A stretch of DNA of 64,000 nucleotides from Bin5 sp965221345 (GCA_965221345.1 CBDCSD010000001.1:1612001-1676000), one strand, 5' to 3'; positions 48,113-57,481 are shown, numbered from the stretch's first letter. Numbers and translations are program-made. Notes: generated from the letters alone by a model not told the origin.

Positions 48113-49519
48113 ATGAGTGTCCAGGCCATTCCCAGAGACTACAGCCTGTCCGGCGGCCACCAGGACGCCGTTGAGCTCGACGACGACCGCATAGTTGAGC
48201 GCATGGAAGAAACTTGGTGGAAGCCAAAACTGTCCCGCCAGCAAATGAGAGAGATCATGCAGCGCCGCGACGGCCCCGCCCTCCGGCACTACGGCCTCTG
48301 GTTCGTTCTGCTCGCAGCCAGCGCCTACCTCGCCGTCATATCCTGGGGAACCTGGTGGGCGATTCCCGCTTTCCTGGTCTATGGAACCATCTACTCCTCG
48401 TCCGACGCCAGCTGGCACGAATGCGGGCACGGCACGCCCTTCCGCACACACTGGCTGAACGAAGTCATGTATCACATCAGTTCCTTCATGACCCTGCGAG
48501 AAGGCTACATGTGGCGTTGGAGTCACTCCCGGCACCATACACATACTTATATCGTCGGACGCGACCCTGAAATCCAAGTACAGCGGCCAGCCGACCTGCT
48601 TAAAATCGCGATGGATTTCTTCTATTTACGCAGCGGTCCACCAGAGGTCTGGCGCGTTGTGCGCAACGCCTTTGGCCGGCCCAATGCAGCTGTACTCGAT
48701 TTTATGCCGGAACGGGAACTGCCTAAAATGTACTGGTCGAGCCGCATCTATGTGGCGCTCATCGGCGCATTTGCTATCTGGTCCATCGCCATCGGCAGCT
48801 TCCTGCCCATGATGTTCGTGCTCCTGCCCCGTTTCTACGGCGGCTGGCTGCATCAACTTCTAGGTCTGACCCAACACGCCGGCCTTGGCGAAGATACCTA
48901 TGACCATCGCGAAAACACGCGCACCGTCTTCATCAACCCGGTTTTCGCCTACCTATACATGAATATGCAGTACCACATCGAGCATCATTCCATGCCGATG
49001 ACTCCCTACCACGCGCTGCCCAAGCTGCACGAGGCGGTAAAGGACCAGATGCCCCCGGCCTACAAGAGCCTCTGGGAGTGTTACAAGGAAATGATCCCCG
49101 CGCTCATCAAGCAGGCCACCGGTGACCCCTCCTACAAGATCATCCGTCCGATTCCACAGGACCCTGAGACCGAGGCCGCAGAGCAGCGCGCCGCCGCCGA
49201 AACGTCAGGCGAATGGGTGGAGGTCGGTCCGATTGAAGACCTCGACGAAGAGGATGTCATCCGCCTCGACCACGGCAGCCGCACGCTCGCCGTCTACCGG
49301 CTCAAAGGCGACAGATTCTACGCCACCGACGGTCTCTGCACCCACGAGTACGCCTATCTCGCCGACGGTCTCGTAATCGACGGCGTCATCGAGTGTCCGC
49401 TCCACAACGGCCGTTTCGACGTCGCCACCGGCCGCGCCCTGCGCGCCCCGGCCTGCGACCACCTCGAAACCTATCCCGTCGAACGCCGCGGCAACACGAT
49501 CTTCGTTCGCGTCGCTTAA
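48113..49519 (+). CDS. Desaturase-Rieske fusion oxygenase (MocD-MocE-like), copy 1
   Basis: A 468-residue fusion. Residues 50-320 are a membrane di-iron hydroxylase/desaturase with the histidine boxes HECGH (102-106), HSRHH (138-142) and HIEHH (288-292), plus several membrane segments. Residues 365-468 are a Rieske [2Fe-2S] ferredoxin with C-T-H (409-411) and C-P-L-H (428-431). The two parts correspond to rhizopine-catabolism proteins MocD (oxygenase) and MocE (ferredoxin), here in one chain, so electrons could pass directly to the di-iron site. MocDE with a reductase removes an O-methyl group in rhizopine breakdown. No reductase is in the window. A strong AAAGGAGA site precedes the ATG. Confidence 0.93.
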   Translation: MSVQAIPRDYSLSGGHQDAVELDDDRIVERMEETWWKPKLSRQQMREIMQRRDGPALRHYGLWFVLLAASAYLAVISWGTWWAIPAFLVYGTIYSSSDASWHECGHGTPFRTHWLNEVMYHISSFMTLREGYMWRWSHSRHHTHTYIVGRDPEIQVQRPADLLKIAMDFFYLRSGPPEVWRVVRNAFGRPNAAVLDFMPERELPKMYWSSRIYVALIGAFAIWSIAIGSFLPMMFVLLPRFYGGWLHQLLGLTQHAGLGEDTYDHRENTRTVFINPVFAYLYMNMQYHIEHHSMPMTPYHALPKLHEAVKDQMPPAYKSLWECYKEMIPALIKQATGDPSYKIIRPIPQDPETEAAEQRAAAETSGEWVEVGPIEDLDEEDVIRLDHGSRTLAVYRLKGDRFYATDGLCTHEYAYLADGLVIDGVIECPLHNGRFDVATGRALRAPACDHLETYPVERRGNTIFVRVA

Positions 49520-49575
49520 CCCGTCAAAATGCGCATTGGCTCCCCTATTGGACGGTTTTCTTAAGGAGTTCAGCC

Positions 49576-50988
49576 ATGAGCGTACAGGCGTTTCGCAGAG
49601 ACTACAGCCTATCTGGCGGCAACCAGGACGCCGTAGAACTCGATGGCGACCGCATAACGGGTCGCGTCCAGGAACAATGGTGGAAGCCGAAACTGTCCCG
49701 CCAGCAGATGCGCGAAATCATGCAGCGTCGCGACGGCCCTGCACTTTGGCACTTCGGCCTCTGGTTTGCACTGATCGGCGTTAGCGCTTACCTGGCCGCC
49801 ATCTCTTGGGGTACGTGGTGGGCCGTCCCCGCCTTCCTCGTCTACGGCGCCATCTATACCTCCGCCGACTCCCGCTGGCACGAAAGCGGCCACGGCACAC
49901 CCTTCCGCACCCGCTGGCTCAATGAGGTTGTCTACGCCATCTCCTCTTTCATTGCCATTCGCGAAGCATACTTGTGGCGCTGGAGCCACTCCCGCCACCA
50001 TACCCATACCTACTTCGTCGGCCGCGACCCCGAAATCCAGGTGCAGCGCCCTGCCGACCTTGTCAAAATCCTCCTCGACTTCTTCTACCTGCGCAGCGGC
50101 CCCCCCGAAGTCTGGCGCCTGATCCGCAACGCCTTCGGCCGCCCCAACCCCGACGTGCGCGATTTAGTGCCCGCACGCGACCTCCCCAAAATGTACTGGT
50201 CAAGCCGCGTCCATCTCGTCATTTACTGTGCCTTCGCAATCTGGTCCATCGCCATCGGTAGCCTGTTGCCGATGATGTTCGTCCTTCTCCCTCGTTTCTA
50301 CGGCGGCTGGCTCCAGCAACTCCTCAGCCTCCCCCAGCACGCCGGCCTCGGCGAAGACACCTACGACCATCGCGAGAACACCCGCACCATCTACGTCAAT
50401 CCTGTTTTCGCCTTCCTGTACGTAAACATGCAGTACCATCTTGAGCATCACGCCATGCCCATGACCCCCTTCCACGCGCTACCCAAGCTGCATGAAGCCG
50501 TCAAAGATCAGATGCCTCCTGCCTACAAGAGCCTGTGGGAAGCCTATAGGGAGTTGATTCCCGCCCTCATCAAGCAGGCCACCGGAGACCCTGGCTATCG
50601 GGTCATGCGCCCGATTCCCCAGGATCTTGAAACCGATACCGAAACCGGGACAGCTGAAGCCCTTGCCACCGCCCCCGGTGAATGGGTAACTGCCGGCCCT
50701 GTCGAAGACATCGACGAAGACGACGTCATCCGCCTGGACCACGGCAGCCGCACGCTCGCCGTCTACCGCCTCAAAGGTGATAAATACTACGCAACCGATG
50801 GTCTCTGCACCCACGAGTATGCCTACCTGGCCGAAGGCCTCGTCATCGGAGGCGTCATCGAGTGCCCTCTCCACAACGGTCGATTCGACATTGCCACCGG
50901 ACGTGCCCTGCGCGCCCCTGCCTGTGATCACCTGGAAACCTATCCTGTAGAACTTCGCGGCAATATGCTCTTCGTCCGTGTCGGCTGA
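49576..50988 (+). CDS. Desaturase-Rieske fusion oxygenase (MocD-MocE-like), copy 2
   Basis: A 470-residue tandem paralogue of the previous gene, about 80% identical by eye along its full length. The boxes are HESGH, HSRHH and HLEHH, and the Rieske motifs are C-T-H and C-P-L-H, all intact. In the first box Ser replaces Cys between the ligands. The least conserved part is the linker between the two domains (about 345-370). AAGGAG seven bases before ATG 49576 is a good site; the gap to copy 1 is 56 bases, so they are co-transcribed. Both copies being intact suggests either different substrates or a hetero-oligomer. Confidence 0.93.
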   Translation: MSVQAFRRDYSLSGGNQDAVELDGDRITGRVQEQWWKPKLSRQQMREIMQRRDGPALWHFGLWFALIGVSAYLAAISWGTWWAVPAFLVYGAIYTSADSRWHESGHGTPFRTRWLNEVVYAISSFIAIREAYLWRWSHSRHHTHTYFVGRDPEIQVQRPADLVKILLDFFYLRSGPPEVWRLIRNAFGRPNPDVRDLVPARDLPKMYWSSRVHLVIYCAFAIWSIAIGSLLPMMFVLLPRFYGGWLQQLLSLPQHAGLGEDTYDHRENTRTIYVNPVFAFLYVNMQYHLEHHAMPMTPFHALPKLHEAVKDQMPPAYKSLWEAYRELIPALIKQATGDPGYRVMRPIPQDLETDTETGTAEALATAPGEWVTAGPVEDIDEDDVIRLDHGSRTLAVYRLKGDKYYATDGLCTHEYAYLAEGLVIGGVIECPLHNGRFDIATGRALRAPACDHLETYPVELRGNMLFVRVG

Positions 50989-51054
50989 CCCGTGCGCGTT
51001 CGAAACGGCGACCCAACATAAACTTTTTTCCACAGGACGCAAGGAACTGAAACG

Positions 51055-52011
51055 ATGCAAATAGCATTTGTCGGTGTAGGTGGAATCGCCCAAAATTATT
51101 TGGGCAGCTTGGAGAAACTGAACCGGCCTGTGGCCGCCGTCTGTGACATAAATGCCCAGACAGCCGCCCGCGTCGCCGACGAGCTGAACTGTACCGGCTA
51201 CACCGACCACCGCGAAATGCTGGCGAGAGAAAATCTGGACGTGGTCTTCATCGCCATTCCGCCCTCGGCCCACGACACCCAGACGATCGACGCTGTCGAC
51301 GCCGGCGCCCACGTCTTCGTGGCCAAGCCGGTCGCCCTCGATCTTGGCGTCGCCCGGCGCACCCAACAGGCGATCGCCGGCAGTGGCTGCATTAATCAGG
51401 TCGGCTATATGGCTCGCTACTCGGACGTTACTGAACGAACCAAAGAGTTGGTGCAGGGCCGCGATCTCGGCATGGGCATCGGTCGCTTCCTCACCCGCAT
51501 GCCGCCCTCCCATCCCTGGTGGGGCAAGGCTGCCGTCAGCGCCGGCCAGCTCGTCGAGCAGAGTACCCACGTCTTCGACTGGCTGCGCTACTTCCTGGGG
51601 GAAATCGAGGCCGTCCAGGCCTTCGGCCACGACGGGCCGGACGATACCATAGCCGATTTCGAAGACAGCACCTCCGTGAATCTCAGATTCGCCAGCGGCG
51701 CGGTAGGGAGTGTCGTCAGCACCTGCTCGGCCCGCGTCCGCGACGGCTTTATGACCGAACTCTGTGGCCGCGATCTCTACCTGCGTCTGGCGATGGACAC
51801 CCATCTTTCCGGCTACATCGACCAGGAAGAGATCGACTATCACGGCGAAGAGCGGGGCTACTTCCGCCAGATCGAATGCTTCTTGGCCGCAGTCGAGACG
51901 CAGGACCAGAGCCTGGTGCGCTCCTCCTACGCCGATGCCGTCAACTCTCTGGCCGTTACCCTTGCCGCAAACCGCTCGCTCGAAACCGGCAAAGTCGAAA
52001 CGGTGGAGTAA
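51055..52011 (+). CDS. Gfo/Idh/MocA-family dehydrogenase (MocA-like)
   Basis: A 318-residue NAD(P)-dependent dehydrogenase. The nucleotide site is 'IAFVGVGGIAQNYLGSL', with Asp in 'AAVCDINAQ'. The conserved Lys-Pro is present in 'AHVFVAKPVAL'. The C-terminal domain has 'VEQSTHVFDWLRYFLGEIE', with the His expected at the active site. MocA and inositol dehydrogenases of this family oxidise ring hydroxyls of inositols and sugars. AAGGAACTG precedes the ATG. It lies 66 bases after the second Rieske fusion and three bases before the next gene, so it is part of one operon. Confidence 0.92.
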   Translation: MQIAFVGVGGIAQNYLGSLEKLNRPVAAVCDINAQTAARVADELNCTGYTDHREMLARENLDVVFIAIPPSAHDTQTIDAVDAGAHVFVAKPVALDLGVARRTQQAIAGSGCINQVGYMARYSDVTERTKELVQGRDLGMGIGRFLTRMPPSHPWWGKAAVSAGQLVEQSTHVFDWLRYFLGEIEAVQAFGHDGPDDTIADFEDSTSVNLRFASGAVGSVVSTCSARVRDGFMTELCGRDLYLRLAMDTHLSGYIDQEEIDYHGEERGYFRQIECFLAAVETQDQSLVRSSYADAVNSLAVTLAANRSLETGKVETVE

Positions 52012-52014
52012 ACC

Positions 52015-52842
52015 ATGAAATTCGGCACACTACAGGGCGTAATTGAAGAGCCGCTGTCATCCGTGTTTTCTGTCGCCGCCAAACTAGGTTTTGCAGGCGT
52101 CGAACTCGACTGGAACGACTTCGCCCAGGCGCAGCCGGGCGGCCCTCTCGCCCCGGAAAACCGTCAGAAGATCCGCCGGACGGCCGCGCAGGCCAGTGTG
52201 GAAATCCCCTCGGTGGCGGCCCATTTCCTCAACCAGGGCGGCCTGGCCGACGCCGACAAGGAGGCGTTTGGCCTCGAGGCAGTGCGTTCCGGCATCCGCC
52301 TCTGCGCCGACCTCGGCGCGGGCTACCTGCTCGTGCCTTTTTTCGGCCCGTCAATGATTCGCGACCAAAAGGCCATTTCCCGCCTGGTCGAAAATCTGCA
52401 GCGGCTGGCCCCCGAAGCTGAAGCCGCCGGCATTACCCTGGCAATCGAACACACACTGGCTGGGGATGTAACAGCTGCTTTGCTCGAACGGGTCGACTCT
52501 CCCTTTGTAGGCGCCTATTGGGACATGGCAAACTGCATGGGGCTGGGATACGACCCTCTGGAAGAGATCGCGCAACAAGGGCAGCATATCGCGCGCGTGC
52601 ATGCCAAAGAGTACCACCAGGGCGATGCTCCCCCAGGCACACCGCAATCGCCCCACTTTGCCGGTCTGAACACAGTGCCGTTTGGCGATGGCGACGTGCC
52701 CGTAGCAGAGGTGCTGGCTAACTTGCAACAGATCGGGTATGACGGCTACGTCGTCCTCGAAACCGGCAAGTTTGAGGATGCCAAATTGTCGGCGCAAGCC
52801 GCGCTCTCCCTTCTGCAAGAACTGTCTGGCGAACAGCAATGA
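52015..52842 (+). CDS. Sugar phosphate isomerase/epimerase (MocC/IolE/IolH-like)
   Basis: A 275-residue xylose-isomerase-like TIM barrel. Likely metal ligands are Glu in 'TLAIEHTLAG', Asp in 'VGAYWDMANC', His in 'IARVHAKEYH' and Glu in 'YVVLETGKFED'. 'LGFAGVELDWN' is the usual first strand. The family includes MocC and the inositol enzymes IolE, IolH and IolI, as well as tagatose epimerases. It starts three bases after the MocA-like gene and its TGA overlaps the ATG of the SDR gene by four bases, which shows tight coupling. Confidence 0.9.
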   Translation: MKFGTLQGVIEEPLSSVFSVAAKLGFAGVELDWNDFAQAQPGGPLAPENRQKIRRTAAQASVEIPSVAAHFLNQGGLADADKEAFGLEAVRSGIRLCADLGAGYLLVPFFGPSMIRDQKAISRLVENLQRLAPEAEAAGITLAIEHTLAGDVTAALLERVDSPFVGAYWDMANCMGLGYDPLEEIAQQGQHIARVHAKEYHQGDAPPGTPQSPHFAGLNTVPFGDGDVPVAEVLANLQQIGYDGYVVLETGKFEDAKLSAQAALSLLQELSGEQQ

Positions 52843-53633
52843 GCTCCAATTCCCTCGGTATGGCCCGCTTTGCCGGCAAGGTAGCTCTGGTCACAGGAGG
52901 CGCTTCGGGAATCGGCCGCGCCACCGCAACTAGGCTCGCCGCCGAAGGCGCACACGTCTTCATCGCCGACTTGAACGAAGAGATGGCAGATCAAGCTGTT
53001 GCCCAGATCCGCGAAGCCGGCGGCAGCGCTGACTTTACCAGGGTTGACCTGGCAGATGATGCCGCCGTTGAACTGTGCGCGCAAGCAGTTTCAGAAAAGA
53101 CCTCCGCGCTCCACCTTCTCGTCAACAATGCCGCAATTTTGCGCCAAGGCCGGATCGAGGACGGCGCCTGGATCCCAAACTGGGAAATCGAGACCCGCAT
53201 CGGTCTGCGTGGCTGGGTGCTGATGACCCAAATGCTGTTGCCGCTCCTCAAGCGGGAAGGCGCAGCAATTGTCAACCTCTCATCCGAGGGCGGCTACCTG
53301 GGCCGGCCCGGCATGTGGGTGTACGATGCAATCAAGGCAGCCGTCGTTTCAACAACCAAGACCATGGCCCAGGAATTTGTCGACCACGGCATTCGCGTCA
53401 ACGCCGTCGCCCCCGGCTATATTGTGACCGAGATGCACTTCGGCAGCCATCCCGATCCCGCCGAACGCAAGAAGGAACTGGAAGAGACGCCCATCTCCTC
53501 CTGTATAATGAAGCGGCCCGCCGGGCCGGAGGAGGTAGCCAGTGCCATCGCCTTTCTGCTCAGCGATGATGCCTCTTACATCACAGGAACAACCCTCCAT
53601 GTGGACGGGGGCCGGGTCGGCATGAATCTGTGA
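52839..53633 (+). CDS. Short-chain dehydrogenase/reductase (SDR)
   Basis: A 264-residue classical SDR. The NAD(P)-binding motif is 'TGGASGIG', with Asp in 'FIADLNEEM' favouring NAD. The NNA motif is 'LLVNNAAILR'. The catalytic Ser and Tyr-x-x-x-Lys lie in 'VNLSSEGGYLG' and 'YDAIKAAVV'. The C-terminal 'ITGTTLHVDGG' is typical. The ATG overlaps the stop of the isomerase gene (ATGA). Probably oxidises a polyol or sugar intermediate produced by the preceding enzymes. Confidence 0.93.
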   Translation: MSSNSLGMARFAGKVALVTGGASGIGRATATRLAAEGAHVFIADLNEEMADQAVAQIREAGGSADFTRVDLADDAAVELCAQAVSEKTSALHLLVNNAAILRQGRIEDGAWIPNWEIETRIGLRGWVLMTQMLLPLLKREGAAIVNLSSEGGYLGRPGMWVYDAIKAAVVSTTKTMAQEFVDHGIRVNAVAPGYIVTEMHFGSHPDPAERKKELEETPISSCIMKRPAGPEEVASAIAFLLSDDASYITGTTLHVDGGRVGMNL

Positions 53634-53788
53634 AACCTGGGAGTTCTCGAGTAGAATTGCCAAGCTGCAGTTTTGTTCGTATTTGAACCCGTTGCCTGTG
53701 CCCGGTTGCCAGTTTCCCGAACATACACTGGACACCGACTACTGCGAACATTCGCTGGCCCAGGCGCCAGCCTACACAGGAGAACTGA

Positions 53789-54577
53789 ATGAACGGTACC
53801 CTTGATGGACAGTTATGGCAGGATCAGCCGCAACAAACACTGGAAGCCTTCACGCGCGACGGCTATGTTGCCCTATCCGGCTTTCTTACCGCCGACAAAG
53901 TGGCCGAGGTCAGGGAAACGGTGGCCAGCTTCATAGATGATCGGGTCCCGCAACTACCCCGCGAACAGGTGTTTTACGAGACGCTCGGACAGCCCGAAAC
54001 TCTCAAGCAGATTATCGGGCTCTACAACCACGACAGCTACTTCGAGCGCTTGATGATCGGCAGTCAATTCGAGAAGTTGGCAGAGGTACTCTTGCAAGGT
54101 CCCGTCGTCGGCAAGAATATGCAGTACTTCAACAAACCCCCGCAGATCGGCAAAGCGACCCCGCCCCACCAGGACGGCTACTACTTTATGCTCGACCCCT
54201 GCGAAGCGTTGACAATGTGGCTGGCCTTGGAAGAGGTCGATGAGGAAAACGGCTGCGTTCGCTACGTGCGCGGCTCGCACCAACGCGGGATACGTCCCCA
54301 CGGACGCACCCAAACGCTCGGCTTTTCCCAGGGCGTCACCGACTACGGCACGCCCCAGGATCAGGCCGACGAAGTAGCTTTCCCAGCCCAACCCGGCGAT
54401 CTGCTCGTGCATAACGCCATGACGATTCACCGCGCCGACGCCAACCTCAGCCCCACCCGCACCCGCCAGGCAATCGGATTCATCTACTACTCGGAACGCG
54501 CCAAAGAGGACGAAGCGGCCCACGCCGCCTATCAGAAACGTCTCGCCGAGGATATGAAAGCCAAGGGGAAGATCTGA
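53789..54577 (+). CDS. PhyH family protein 4
   Basis: A 262-residue Fe(II)/2-oxoglutarate oxygenase. The triad is in 'TPPHQDGYYFML' and 'NAMTIHRADANLSPTRTRQA', with the 2-oxoglutarate Arg in the latter. 'VDEENGCVRYVRGSHQRGI' is a clear PhyH signature. CAGGAGAA lies before the ATG. It follows the SDR gene after 155 bases, so it could belong to the same operon or have its own promoter. It converges with the next PhyH gene, about 50 bases apart. Confidence 0.93.
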   Translation: MNGTLDGQLWQDQPQQTLEAFTRDGYVALSGFLTADKVAEVRETVASFIDDRVPQLPREQVFYETLGQPETLKQIIGLYNHDSYFERLMIGSQFEKLAEVLLQGPVVGKNMQYFNKPPQIGKATPPHQDGYYFMLDPCEALTMWLALEEVDEENGCVRYVRGSHQRGIRPHGRTQTLGFSQGVTDYGTPQDQADEVAFPAQPGDLLVHNAMTIHRADANLSPTRTRQAIGFIYYSERAKEDEAAHAAYQKRLAEDMKAKGKI

Positions 54578-54628
54578 CCCCCCCGAACAATACCCTGGGG
54601 TCGCCCGCCAATCACCTGCGCTTGCCTG

Positions 54629-55495
54629 CTACTTCAGCGCCGGCCCCGGTGTCCATTGCGTCTCAATCGGCTCTGCGCTGCCCTCATAGACGATTTTGAG
54701 CGGTTCCAACCGCCTCTGAAGACGACTCTGCGGGCGCGTCTCCGTGATGCTGTTGCCGCCCTCCAGTTGGCTGACCGTCGCCTGCGTGCGCCCCGGCAAG
54801 TCGACAAAGTGCGGGTAGTACCACATCGTCAGCACCGTCCTCTGATCGTCGCTCCGGTTAGCGTGGGAGGCATGAAACATCCTGCCATAGCCCATCACCA
54901 GGTCCCCTGCTTCAACCGGCACGTCAATCTCGCCTTCCGCCCGCTGGAAAGCCACGTTGTCCGGGTCCGTATAGCCTCTCAACGCATCGGTATGTGTAGG
55001 CGACGCCTGATCGTGGAGCGGATGCCGCTTGCGATGGGACCCGGGAATCACCCGCAAACAGCCGTTTCGCGCATCCGTATCCGTAAGATAGTACATCAGA
55101 AAACTCTGGATCGGCTGCCACGTATAACTGACCGGATCGTCCCAGAAACGACCGTCTTCGTGCCAGAATAGCGGTGGACTGTGCGGCGGCTTGCTGATGA
55201 TGCGGCCGTGTCCGAATTTGGGTTTGGCGAACCCCAGCTCAGCCAGCGCCGCCAGCACGTTTGGATGGCCAATGAGTTCGGCCAACACTTCATGCTGATA
55301 AGCCATCGCCCAATCGATCAGTACCATGCTCCCGGTTGAGCGATGTTGTCTGAAATGTTCCTCTTCCTGCTGGCGGAGTATCTCATCGCTCCACTTTCTG
55401 AGCCCCTTGACAAATTCAGGTTCAAGAACGCCCTTGAACACGGAAAAGCCGTCTCGGATGAACTGCTCTCTCTTATCAGTGTTGACGGTATCCAT
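54629..55495 (-). CDS. PhyH family protein 5
   Basis: A 288-residue Fe(II)/2-oxoglutarate oxygenase. The triad is His-x-Asp in 'PLFWHEDGRFW' and the distal His in 'RMFHASHANRSDDQRTVLTM'. 'ARNGCLRVIPGSHRKRHPLH' is the family signature. I start at the ATG at 55495, preceded by GGGAGAGG; an upstream frame to 55531 is also open but would put that site inside the gene. The 75-bp palindromic repeat lies about 65 bases upstream, between this gene and the GMC gene. Confidence 0.92.
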   Translation of the reverse strand: MDTVNTDKREQFIRDGFSVFKGVLEPEFVKGLRKWSDEILRQQEEEHFRQHRSTGSMVLIDWAMAYQHEVLAELIGHPNVLAALAELGFAKPKFGHGRIISKPPHSPPLFWHEDGRFWDDPVSYTWQPIQSFLMYYLTDTDARNGCLRVIPGSHRKRHPLHDQASPTHTDALRGYTDPDNVAFQRAEGEIDVPVEAGDLVMGYGRMFHASHANRSDDQRTVLTMWYYPHFVDLPGRTQATVSQLEGGNSITETRPQSRLQRRLEPLKIVYEGSAEPIETQWTPGPALK

Positions 55496-55559
55496 TTTTC
55501 CCTCTCCCATTTCTTTGAAGCCGGCTGACATCCGATCGCCGCCAGGCGCGAGTGCCTAT

Positions 55560-55637
55560 CTGGGCGGTCGGGCCTTCGGCCCTCCCTTGTGCGGGGGGAC
55601 TCCCCCCGCAACGCCCCCCTTCAAAACCACGCCTCGC
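55560..55637 (+). repeat. 75-bp palindromic dispersed repeat, copy 2
   Basis: Begins ctgggcggtcgggcc and ends near caaaaccacgcctcg, with the hairpin gcggggggac-tccccccgc. Close to the copy at 22723-22799 in sequence, length and orientation. It lies between the stop of the GMC gene and the start of PhyH 5, both leftward. Confidence 0.8.
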
Positions 55638-55668
55638 CACCGCCGCTCTTGTCTCCAGCCACTGTCCA

Positions 55669-57312
55669 CTATCCCCCGCAGTTCCCACGACTCGCCCTCA
55701 ATCGCTCCGCCATATGCTCAGCTACCATCACCGTCGTCAAATGCGTGTTCGCCCGCGGGACCTCAGGCATAATCGAAGCATCAATCACCCGCAGACCGTC
55801 AACGCCAACAACGCGGCAGTCCGGGTCGACCACCGTGCGGCGGTCACTGACAGCTCCCATGCGACAGGTCCCCACGATGTGAAAACAATCTACACATTCC
55901 TCCAACAGCCAGCCATCCAACGCCTCGTCACTGCCAAAACTTTCGATCCCTCGAATACCACCGCCAAAAATGTCGCCTACCCACATCTCCCCTGCAATCT
56001 CGTCAAATGCTGCATGGCCCGCCAGCGCAAACAATCGCCGCACACCGTCCCGCAGCCGCTCCAAGTCTCGCCCGTCCGACAACATACACTCTTCAATAAT
56101 CGGATCTTCCCGTGGATCGGAAGAAGCAATCCGCAGATAACCCTGCGAAAATGCCTGGAAAACGGAAACCACTATCACGCCCCGCTTCAGCTCCTCCCCT
56201 TCGATGCCAAAAACATTGCAACTCGCCATCAGCAGGTCGTTTCGACCGGCGCCCGCAAGCCCCGAACTGTAGCGGATGCAGCAGTTCGTACGCCGCGCAT
56301 GAGGACCGCAGGCCTGAGCTCCGGCACGCAACAAAAGGTGCATCCCTACCGTCGGATGATCCAGTAGATTCTGACCGACACCTGGTAGGTCAACCACCGG
56401 CGTCACGCCAACCTCCTTCAGAGCCGGGGCCGCGCCAATACCGGATCGCATCAGAACGGCCGGCGAATGTACAGCGCCGGCGCACAGCAGGATTTCTCTG
56501 CCGTGCACTGTCGACCAGCCGTCCTCCCCCGCTTTACCATCTGTCCTTCCACCGATACCTCCCACCCGCACGCCAACGGCATGGCGCCGCTGTCCCCGCC
56601 CGCCCCCGAATGAAGTCGTGTCGAATTCGACCCGGTCCACTAGCGCCCCGCCGATAATCTCGAGATTGCCGCGCCCCCGAGCTGGCTCCAGGTAAGCGTC
56701 ATTAGTCGAAACCCGCCTGTCATCCCGCATCGTCAGCGCCACCGGAGAAATACCTGTGCTCCCAGGCGCGTGATAGTCCTCTGCCCAGCCGTAACCAAGT
56801 TTGATAGCCGCCGCCTTCAGAGCCAGATCGACCGCTCCCCATTCCCTCTCCGGAACGCGAAAGAGGGGGATCGGACCGCCGCGACCGTGGTAGCGCGCGT
56901 CGCCAAAATTGAGGTCATCCTCCAGGCGTATGAAGGAAGGCAAAACATCCCCGCCCGACCAGCCGGCGCAACCCAGTGCCGCCCAGCGATCAAAGTCGTC
57001 CGGCTCTCCTCGCAGTCCGATCAGCCCGTTGATGGCCGAACTGCCACCCACTCCGCGCCCCCGTACAAAAGGCGCCGGTTCCTGCCTGCAGCTGCGCCGC
57101 GCCGCCAGGCCGGGCCATTGGTAGACCGCCTTATACTCTTCCGACAAGAGTATCTCGCCGTGATTGTGGCTCTGCATCGCCGCCGGAGCCCCCCGCGAGC
57201 GATAATCGGCCCCGGCTTCCAGCAGCAACACCGACACCGATGGATCCTCAGAGAGACGGCCTGCCAACGCCGCCCCCGCCGACCCCGCCCCTACAATAAT
57301 ATAGTCGTACAC
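55669..57312 (-). CDS. GMC oxidoreductase (choline/glucose dehydrogenase type)
   Basis: A 547-residue flavoprotein. The FAD motif is 'YIIVGAGSAGAALAGRLSED', followed by 'VLLLEAG'. The GMC signatures are visible as 'RGRGVGGSSAINGL' and 'LLCAGAVHSPAVLMRSGIG'. The catalytic His and second His/Asn are in 'CFHIVGTCRMG' and 'VPRANTHLTTVMVAEHMAER'. It oxidises an alcohol group. The start is GTG at 57312, with GAGGGCGA just upstream. A cytoplasmic location is likely. It may take the same substrate family as the neighbouring oxygenases, which is inference. Confidence 0.93.
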   Translation of the reverse strand: MYDYIIVGAGSAGAALAGRLSEDPSVSVLLLEAGADYRSRGAPAAMQSHNHGEILLSEEYKAVYQWPGLAARRSCRQEPAPFVRGRGVGGSSAINGLIGLRGEPDDFDRWAALGCAGWSGGDVLPSFIRLEDDLNFGDARYHGRGGPIPLFRVPEREWGAVDLALKAAAIKLGYGWAEDYHAPGSTGISPVALTMRDDRRVSTNDAYLEPARGRGNLEIIGGALVDRVEFDTTSFGGGRGQRRHAVGVRVGGIGGRTDGKAGEDGWSTVHGREILLCAGAVHSPAVLMRSGIGAAPALKEVGVTPVVDLPGVGQNLLDHPTVGMHLLLRAGAQACGPHARRTNCCIRYSSGLAGAGRNDLLMASCNVFGIEGEELKRGVIVVSVFQAFSQGYLRIASSDPREDPIIEECMLSDGRDLERLRDGVRRLFALAGHAAFDEIAGEMWVGDIFGGGIRGIESFGSDEALDGWLLEECVDCFHIVGTCRMGAVSDRRTVVDPDCRVVGVDGLRVIDASIMPEVPRANTHLTTVMVAEHMAERLRASRGNCGG

Positions 57313-57481
57313 TCGCCCTCTCTAAAGTAAGTTCAACACACTGTTCGTAACAACCCGCCATACTCAATTCGCGACCCCGAGCAAAGCGAGCAAAGGACTT
57401 TCTAACTCCTCACTCCTCTCCCTTCACTCCTCGCCTTTGATCGCCCTCCGGCGGCTCCGGCCCGCTAAGGCGTTCCTCCAC

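Noticed and set aside
50479..51843. A 454-codon leftward frame
   Set aside because: It is antisense across the second Rieske fusion and the MocA-like gene, both of which have clear motifs on the other strand.
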